This document shows positions 21,395 through 25,509 of a stretch of 25,509 bases of DNA, one piece after another (the stretch's first letter is position 1; each line of letters opens with the position of its first letter). The stretch spans positions 1 through 25,509 of the forward strand of contig JAZQBG010000044.1 in NCBI GenBank assembly GCA_045545595.1. The letters run 5' to 3'. The position numbers and the translations under genes are program-made. The notes under the pieces were generated by a model that saw only the letters and a list, made by a program, of their open reading frames with translations, did not search any database and was not told the origin of the DNA. This DNA is from SIG205 sp045545595. Its GTDB lineage: Bacteria; Bacillota_I; Bacilli_A; RF39; UBA660.

Positions 21395-21422
21395 TTTCAA
21401 ATGCGAAAATATGTGTTATACT
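21395..21422 (+). promoter_or_regulatory. Promoter of the gene at 21439
   Basis: TTTCAA, 16-base spacer, TATACT; divergent from the tRNA-Lys promoter. Confidence 0.6.
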
Positions 21423-21438
21423 TTAATAGGTGATAAAA

Positions 21439-22014
21439 ATGAAAAAGGGTATTAAAATTGCACTTATAGTTATATTTATTATATTAATTGGAATAGGTAG
21501 CTACTTTATATCAAAAGTCATTACTGAAAATTATATGAAAGAAACAAAAACTGTTGAAGATATCAATCTAAAAGAATTTGTATCTAGCTTTAATAAAAAT
21601 CTGAAAGAAAATACTATCGATATAGAACTATCAATTGATGAAGCAAATGCTGATGCAAATAAAACATATTGGATTAATTTAGAAGAAGATATTGATATTG
21701 CTATAATGATGGACAAAGTAACTGATAATAAAGAAAAAGACACAGTTAGAATTACTGGTTTAGCTTATAAAACTGGTTATGAAGATACTGAAAAAATTAA
21801 TAATTACTTAAAAACATTATTGAAAACAAATAATTCTAAATTAAATAATGATGATATAAATAATATGATTAAAAATGCAGATAATATGAAAGAATCAACT
21901 AAAAAAGATGGAAATGAAACATCTAAAACGTTTGATTATAAAGGACTAGGGATAGATAAAAATATCAATTCTGAATCAACAATATACAGAATAGCACGTT
22001 ATAACGAATACTAA
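21439..22014 (+). CDS. Membrane-anchored hypothetical protein
   Basis: A 191-residue protein I do not recognise. Basic MKKGIKI is followed by one hydrophobic segment (ALIVIFIILIGIGSYFI, about residues 8-24), then an extracytoplasmic domain rich in Asn, Lys, Asp and Glu. No lipobox Cys is present. The domain has no Cys at all and no visible catalytic motif; WINLEEDIDIAIMMDKV and TVRITGLAYKTGYEDTEKI look like beta strands of a small substrate-binding or scaffold domain. ATG 21439 follows AGGTGA; GTG 21430 overlaps that site. It has its own promoter and terminator. Confidence 0.75.
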   Translation: MKKGIKIALIVIFIILIGIGSYFISKVITENYMKETKTVEDINLKEFVSSFNKNLKENTIDIELSIDEANADANKTYWINLEEDIDIAIMMDKVTDNKEKDTVRITGLAYKTGYEDTEKINNYLKTLLKTNNSKLNNDDINNMIKNADNMKESTKKDGNETSKTFDYKGLGIDKNINSESTIYRIARYNEY

Positions 22015-22016
22015 GC

Positions 22017-22043
22017 AGCACAATTTTATAATTGTGCTTTCTT
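22017..22043 (+). terminator. Terminator after the gene at 21439
   Basis: Perfect 9-bp stem AGCACAATT/AATTGTGCT with loop TTAT, then TTCTTT. Confidence 0.9.
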
Positions 22044-22064
22044 TAAAATAAAGGAGGGTGGTCT

Positions 22065-24431
22065 ATGACAGATAAAATTAATGTAGAAAGATATACTCCA
22101 GATATTAAATGTGGTTTATCTAGTGAACAAGTAAAAAAAAGATTCGAACAAAATTTAGTAAATTACGATACTTCTGTAAAAACTAAAAAAATACCAGATA
22201 TTATAAAAGGTAATTTATTCACGTTATTTAATCTATTGAATTTTATTTTAGCTTTAGCAATCTTCTTAGTAAAATCTTATAAAAACTTATTATTTTTGGG
22301 AGTAGTAATAAGTAATACAATAATTAGTACAATTCAAGAAATACACGCTAAAAAAACTATAGACAAACTTTCTTTAATAGCGACAACTAAAGTTAAAATA
22401 ATAAGAGATGGTAAAGAATTTGAAATTTCAATAAATGAAGTTGTACTAGATGATATTTTTAAATTATCACAAGGTAATCAAGTAGTATGTGATGCAATAG
22501 TAATGAGTGGAGAATGCGAAGTTAATGAAGCATTTATAACTGGTGAATCGGATCCTGTACTTAAGAAAAAAGGAGACATGATATTATCAGGTAGTTTTGT
22601 AGTAGGTGGTAAAGTCAGTGCTAAAGTAGAACACATAGGAACGGATAACTACACTTCATCTATTTCAAGTGAAGCTGGGTATATTAAAAAAGCTAACTCG
22701 GAAATATTAAAATCCTTAAACAAAGTTATTAAATACATATCTATTGCAATTATACCTATAAGTTTACTACTTTTTAATAATCAACTACACGTAGATAATA
22801 ATACATTACAAAATGCAGTTATAAATACTGTGGCAGCTTTAATTGGAATGATACCAGAAGGATTAATACTACTTACTAGTACAGTATTTGCAGTTAGTGT
22901 TATTAGGTTATCTAAATACAATGTGTTAGTTCAACAATTATATTGTAGTGAAACATTAGCTAGAGTTGACGTATTATGTTTAGATAAAACTGGAACTATA
23001 ACTGAAGGTGTAATGGAAGTACACGATGTAATTGAACTTAGAAAAAATACTAGCGAGGAAATTAATGATGCATTATGTGCTTTGTGTACTACACTAGAAG
23101 ATGATAATGCTACATATAAAGCTATTCATAAACTATTTAATGTAGAAACTGATTATAAAGCAAAACAGATTATACCTTTCTCATCTCAACGAAAATGGTC
23201 TGGCGCATATTTTGAACATGAAGGATTGTATGTAATTGGTGCTCCTGAAATTGTTTTAAAAGAAGCATCAGTTGTAGTTAAAAATAAAATAGAAGAATAT
23301 TCAAAAGAAAACAGAGTAATAGTTTTAGCTAAATCTAAAGAAAATTATAATGGTAAAACTTTACCTGATAAAATGACTCCTTTGGCGCTAATCCTGATTA
23401 GAGATAAAGTTAGAAAAAAAGCAATTGATACATTAAATTATTTCAAAGAACAAGGAGTAGATATTAAAATTATTTCTGGTGACAATGTTATAACTGTATC
23501 TAATATTGCGAAAAGGGTAGGATTAGATAATTATGATAAATGTATTGACGCTAGAAAATTAACTAATTATGAAGATGTAAAAAAAGCAGTTTCAGAATAT
23601 ACAATATTTGGTAGAGTTTCTCCTTTTCAAAAGAAACAAATAATATCTGCATTAAAAGAAAATGGACATACTGTTGCGATGACAGGAGATGGAGTTAATG
23701 ACTGTTTAGCACTTAAAGAAGCGGATTGTAGTATCGCTCTTTCTTCTGGTAGTGATGCAGCTCGTAATGTTTCTGAATTAGTATTATTAGATTCAAATTT
23801 TGATTCAATGCCTAAGATTGTAGCAGAAGGAAGAAGAACCATAAATAATATACAACGTTCAGCAACATTATTCTTAGTTAAAACAATATATGCTTCATTA
23901 CTAGCAGTAATATTTGTATTTGTTAGTATGAATTATCCTTTTCAACCAATACAATTAACTTTAACTAGTATTGTAACAATTGGTATTCCATCTTTTGTTT
24001 TGGCATTGGAAAGAAATAATGCAAAAGTAAAAGGTAATTTTTTAATAAATGTTATTAGTAAAGCAATACCTACTGCTTTAACAATTGTTACAAATATTTT
24101 AATAGTAATGATAGCATCATTTATATTTAAAATTAATCCAAAAGAAACATCTACATTATGTGTTATACTAACTGGATATACTGGATTTATTCTATTATAT
24201 AGATTATGTTCTCCATTTAATTTTATAAGAAAAATATTATTCGGTAGTATGGTAATTTTATTTTTAGTAGGTATTATTGGTCTTAATACTTTGTTCTCAT
24301 TAACTATGTTAGGACCATATATGATATTTTTAATGATTGTACTAATGGCAATATCAGTATATATGTTTAGTATAATAACCACATTTACACGAAAGATTAT
24401 TAAAAAACATGAAAAAAGATTAATAAAATAG
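22065..24431 (+). CDS. P-type cation-transporting ATPase (CtpE-like, P2-type)
   Basis: Ion pump of 788 residues driven by ATP. TGES of the actuator domain is at 159-162, the phosphorylation motif DKTGT has Asp307, and MTGDGVND closes the P domain. IPEGL at 263-267 is the helix-4 motif of P2-type (Ca2+-class) pumps rather than the CPC of heavy-metal pumps. LSSEQVKKRFEQNLVN at the N-terminus is the cation-ATPase N-domain; about ten membrane segments are visible, in the usual 2+2+6 layout. The NLFTLFNLLNFILALAI block resembles CtpE-like Bacillota pumps, so Ca2+ is the best guess. AAGGAGGGTGG precedes ATG 22065. Confidence 0.92.
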   Translation: MTDKINVERYTPDIKCGLSSEQVKKRFEQNLVNYDTSVKTKKIPDIIKGNLFTLFNLLNFILALAIFLVKSYKNLLFLGVVISNTIISTIQEIHAKKTIDKLSLIATTKVKIIRDGKEFEISINEVVLDDIFKLSQGNQVVCDAIVMSGECEVNEAFITGESDPVLKKKGDMILSGSFVVGGKVSAKVEHIGTDNYTSSISSEAGYIKKANSEILKSLNKVIKYISIAIIPISLLLFNNQLHVDNNTLQNAVINTVAALIGMIPEGLILLTSTVFAVSVIRLSKYNVLVQQLYCSETLARVDVLCLDKTGTITEGVMEVHDVIELRKNTSEEINDALCALCTTLEDDNATYKAIHKLFNVETDYKAKQIIPFSSQRKWSGAYFEHEGLYVIGAPEIVLKEASVVVKNKIEEYSKENRVIVLAKSKENYNGKTLPDKMTPLALILIRDKVRKKAIDTLNYFKEQGVDIKIISGDNVITVSNIAKRVGLDNYDKCIDARKLTNYEDVKKAVSEYTIFGRVSPFQKKQIISALKENGHTVAMTGDGVNDCLALKEADCSIALSSGSDAARNVSELVLLDSNFDSMPKIVAEGRRTINNIQRSATLFLVKTIYASLLAVIFVFVSMNYPFQPIQLTLTSIVTIGIPSFVLALERNNAKVKGNFLINVISKAIPTALTIVTNILIVMIASFIFKINPKETSTLCVILTGYTGFILLYRLCSPFNFIRKILFGSMVILFLVGIIGLNTLFSLTMLGPYMIFLMIVLMAISVYMFSIITTFTRKIIKKHEKRLIK

Positions 24432-24458
24432 GGAAAGTATTAACTTCCTTATTTTTTT
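24427..24458 (+). terminator. Terminator of the P-type ATPase gene
   Basis: AATAGGGAA/TTCCTTATT 9-bp stem (one G-U) around AGTATTAAC, then T7. It overlaps the stop codon. Confidence 0.8.
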
Positions 24459-24470
24459 GTTATAAAAATA

Positions 24471-24500
24471 TTGACAAACTATGTCATTTTATTGTAATAT
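24471..24500 (+). promoter_or_regulatory. Upstream tRNA-operon promoter (or promoter of a short RNA)
   Basis: TTGACA, 18-base spacer, TAATAT, more than 100 bases before tRNA-Ile. No ORF lies between; a TATAAT follows at 24516-24521. Confidence 0.5.
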
Positions 24501-24561
24501 AAATGAGCAGTGGAAAGAATGGTTATAATACAAATTTTTACCACGAAAATTCATTTTTTGC

Positions 24562-24590
24562 TTGATTTTATCATAAGATTATAGTAAAAT
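24562..24590 (+). promoter_or_regulatory. Proximal tRNA-Ile promoter
   Basis: TTGATT, 17-base spacer, TAAAAT, ending 21 bases before the tRNA. Confidence 0.65.
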
Positions 24591-24611
24591 GAAATAGTCG
24601 TTTAACCAAAT

Positions 24612-24688
<77 letters not shown>

Positions 24689-24696
24689 TTTTGATT

Positions 24697-24773
24697 GGCC
24701 CGTTGGTGAAGTGGTTTAACACACATGCCTTTCACGCATGCATTCATGGGTTCAAATCCCGTACGGGTCACCA
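24697..24773 (+). tRNA. tRNA-Glu (anticodon TTC), copy 1
   Basis: 77 bases, anticodon loop CTTTCAC on CATGC/GCATG, T loop TTCAAAT, encoded CCA. It starts 8 bases after tRNA-Ile, so both are cotranscribed. Identical to the tRNA at 24924-25000. Confidence 0.97.
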
Positions 24774-24784
24774 ATTTAATAGTT

Positions 24785-24810
24785 AACTTACCAAAATGGT
24801 GAGTTTTTTT
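24785..24810 (+). terminator. Terminator of the Ile-Glu tRNA unit
   Basis: AACTTACC/GGTGAGTT stem (one G-U), loop AAAAT, then T7. Confidence 0.88.
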
Positions 24811-24875
24811 ATTATATTAAAGATGATGAACTTAAGTCATCTTCCTCTATCATAATGAAAAAACAACAAAAATAC

Positions 24876-24904
24876 TTGACTTAACAAAGAAACTATAGTA
24901 TATT
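24876..24904 (+). promoter_or_regulatory. Promoter of tRNA-Glu copy 2
   Basis: TTGACT, 17-base spacer, TATATT. Confidence 0.8.
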
Positions 24905-24923
24905 TAACTAGTCATTTAGTTAT

Positions 24924-25000
24924 GGCCCGTTGGTGAAGTGGTTTAACACACATGCCTTTCACGCATGCATTCATGGGTTCAAATCCCGTACGGGTCACCA
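24924..25000 (+). tRNA. tRNA-Glu (anticodon TTC), copy 2
   Basis: All 77 bases, including CCA, equal copy 1 at 24697. Unlike copy 1 it is a single-gene unit with its own promoter and terminator. Confidence 0.97.
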
Positions 25001-25010
25001 AATTGTATTT

Positions 25011-25038
25011 AAACTTATCTTAATTGATAAGTTTTTTT
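25011..25038 (+). terminator. Terminator of tRNA-Glu copy 2
   Basis: Perfect AAACTTATC/GATAAGTTT stem, then T. Confidence 0.9.
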
Positions 25039-25185
25039 ATTTTCTTCTAAAAATTCTACTTTACCTGAACTATTATAAAGATATTAAAACATATAAGAGT
25101 CGGATGCTCTTCCTTATTATAATAATTATTTTAAATATAATTTGTCATTAAATTATAAAAAATATAACTTTTTTTCAAAAAAATA

Positions 25186-25214
25186 TTGCACTCAAAAAAT
25201 AAATATGCTATTAT
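25186..25214 (+). promoter_or_regulatory. Promoter of the CAT-Leu tRNA unit
   Basis: TTGCAC, 17-base spacer, TATTAT, 18 bases before the tRNA. Confidence 0.75.
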
Positions 25215-25232
25215 TAAAGGGCAATGGCAGAT

Positions 25233-25309
25233 GGATCTTTAGCTCAGTTGGTTAGAGCATCCGGCTCATAACCGGGCGGTCGTAGGTTCGAGTCCTACAA
25301 GATCCACCA
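25233..25309 (+). tRNA. tRNA with CAT anticodon (Ile2 with lysidine, or elongator Met)
   Basis: 77 bases: acceptor GGATCTT/AAGATCC, anticodon loop CTCATAA on CCGG/CCGG, T loop TTCGAGT, encoded CCA. It is not an initiator (no GGG/CCC anticodon stem). The body (TTTAGCTCAGTTGGTTAGAGC, GGTCGTAGGTTCGAGTCC) resembles Bacillus Ile2(CAT) as I remember it, so Ile2 is preferred. Confidence 0.93.
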
Positions 25310-25321
25310 TTTTTTTAATTT

Positions 25322-25406
25322 GCGGGTATGGCGGAACTGGCAGACGCGCTAGACTTAGGATCTAGTGGATTCTTCCGTGCAGGTTCAAGTCCTGTTACCC
25401 GCACCA
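25322..25406 (+). tRNA. tRNA-Leu (anticodon TAG)
   Basis: 85 bases with a long variable arm (class II): acceptor GCGGGTA/TACCCGC, anticodon loop CTTAGGA on CTAGA/TCTAG, encoded CCA. 12 bases after the CAT tRNA, same unit. Confidence 0.97.
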
Positions 25407-25416
25407 TTCTATTAAT

Positions 25417-25442
25417 AACAAGGCTAATGCTTTGTTTTTTTA
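25417..25442 (+). terminator. Terminator of the CAT-Leu tRNA unit
   Basis: ACAAGGC/GCTTTGT stem (one G-U), loop TAAT, then T. Nothing further is recognised up to the window end. Confidence 0.88.
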
Positions 25443-25509
25443 TTACCTACGCTCGCCCCAATCTTTTTATAAAAAAATAGTTTTTTTAATTTACTCTACA
25501 TATTTATAC

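Noticed and set aside
23942..24382. Minus-strand 146-codon open frame inside the P-type ATPase gene
   Set aside because: Hydrophobic mirror of membrane segments on the other strand; no promoter or ribosome site.
24930..25151. 73-codon open frame over tRNA-Glu copy 2
   Set aside because: It is the translation of a tRNA and its terminator; no coding evidence.

Overview
The window is very AT-rich and reads like a low-GC Bacillota or Mycoplasmatota-like genome, probably an uncultured gut-type Bacilli lineage. The pointers are strong GGAGG-type ribosome binding sites, TTGACA/TATAAT promoters, hairpin-plus-T terminators, encoded CCA on every tRNA, and the conserved genes rbgA, lysS, rpsO, pnp, mutS and frr. 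Tryptophan is TGG throughout. No intact gene ends in TGA (20 TAA, 5 TAG). The lineage is inferred from sequence alone.

Region 1 (1-4890) is accessory. A membrane-anchored VanY-type carboxypeptidase is followed by two islets stacked upstream of rbgA. Islet 1 holds a decayed BRO-N/DinD-like gene, a RhuM-family gene, a frameshifted DUF6870-like gene and a nucleoside deaminase. Islet 2 holds a second DUF6870-like gene, a gamma-glutamylcyclotransferase-like protein and a class I glutamine amidotransferase of the gamma-Glu-GABA hydrolase type. Each islet is preceded by a scar resembling the first codons of rbgA plus a shared repeat. This suggests serial integration at the 5' end of rbgA. No integrase is visible.

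Region 2 (4896-19407) is mostly core: rbgA, an RDD membrane protein, lysS, a YfcC-type carrier, a second RhuM-family gene with its own promoter, rpsO with a structured leader, an unknown gene, pnp, a small HTH-like protein, mutS, a convergent membrane protein, frr, and an NfeD/SPFH pair. The two RhuM genes carry different but equally perfect 25-base palindromes at the same codon position.

Region 3 (19437-21250) is the most striking part. Two diverged copies of a cassette of about 340 bp flank a P-loop ATPase gene. Each has a strong promoter, a 27-residue hydrophobic peptide behind a GGAGG site, an mRNA whose 5' and 3' ends can pair over 12 bp, and a convergent antisense promoter and terminator over the 3' UTR. 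Bases differ between copies while pairing is kept. This is the layout of a type I toxin-antitoxin locus; the peptide family is not one I recognise.

Region 4 (21266-25509) has tRNA-Lys on the minus strand, a membrane-anchored protein, a CtpE-like P-type cation ATPase, then tRNA-Ile, two identical tRNA-Glu genes, a CAT-anticodon tRNA and tRNA-Leu in three transcription units with their own promoters and terminators.
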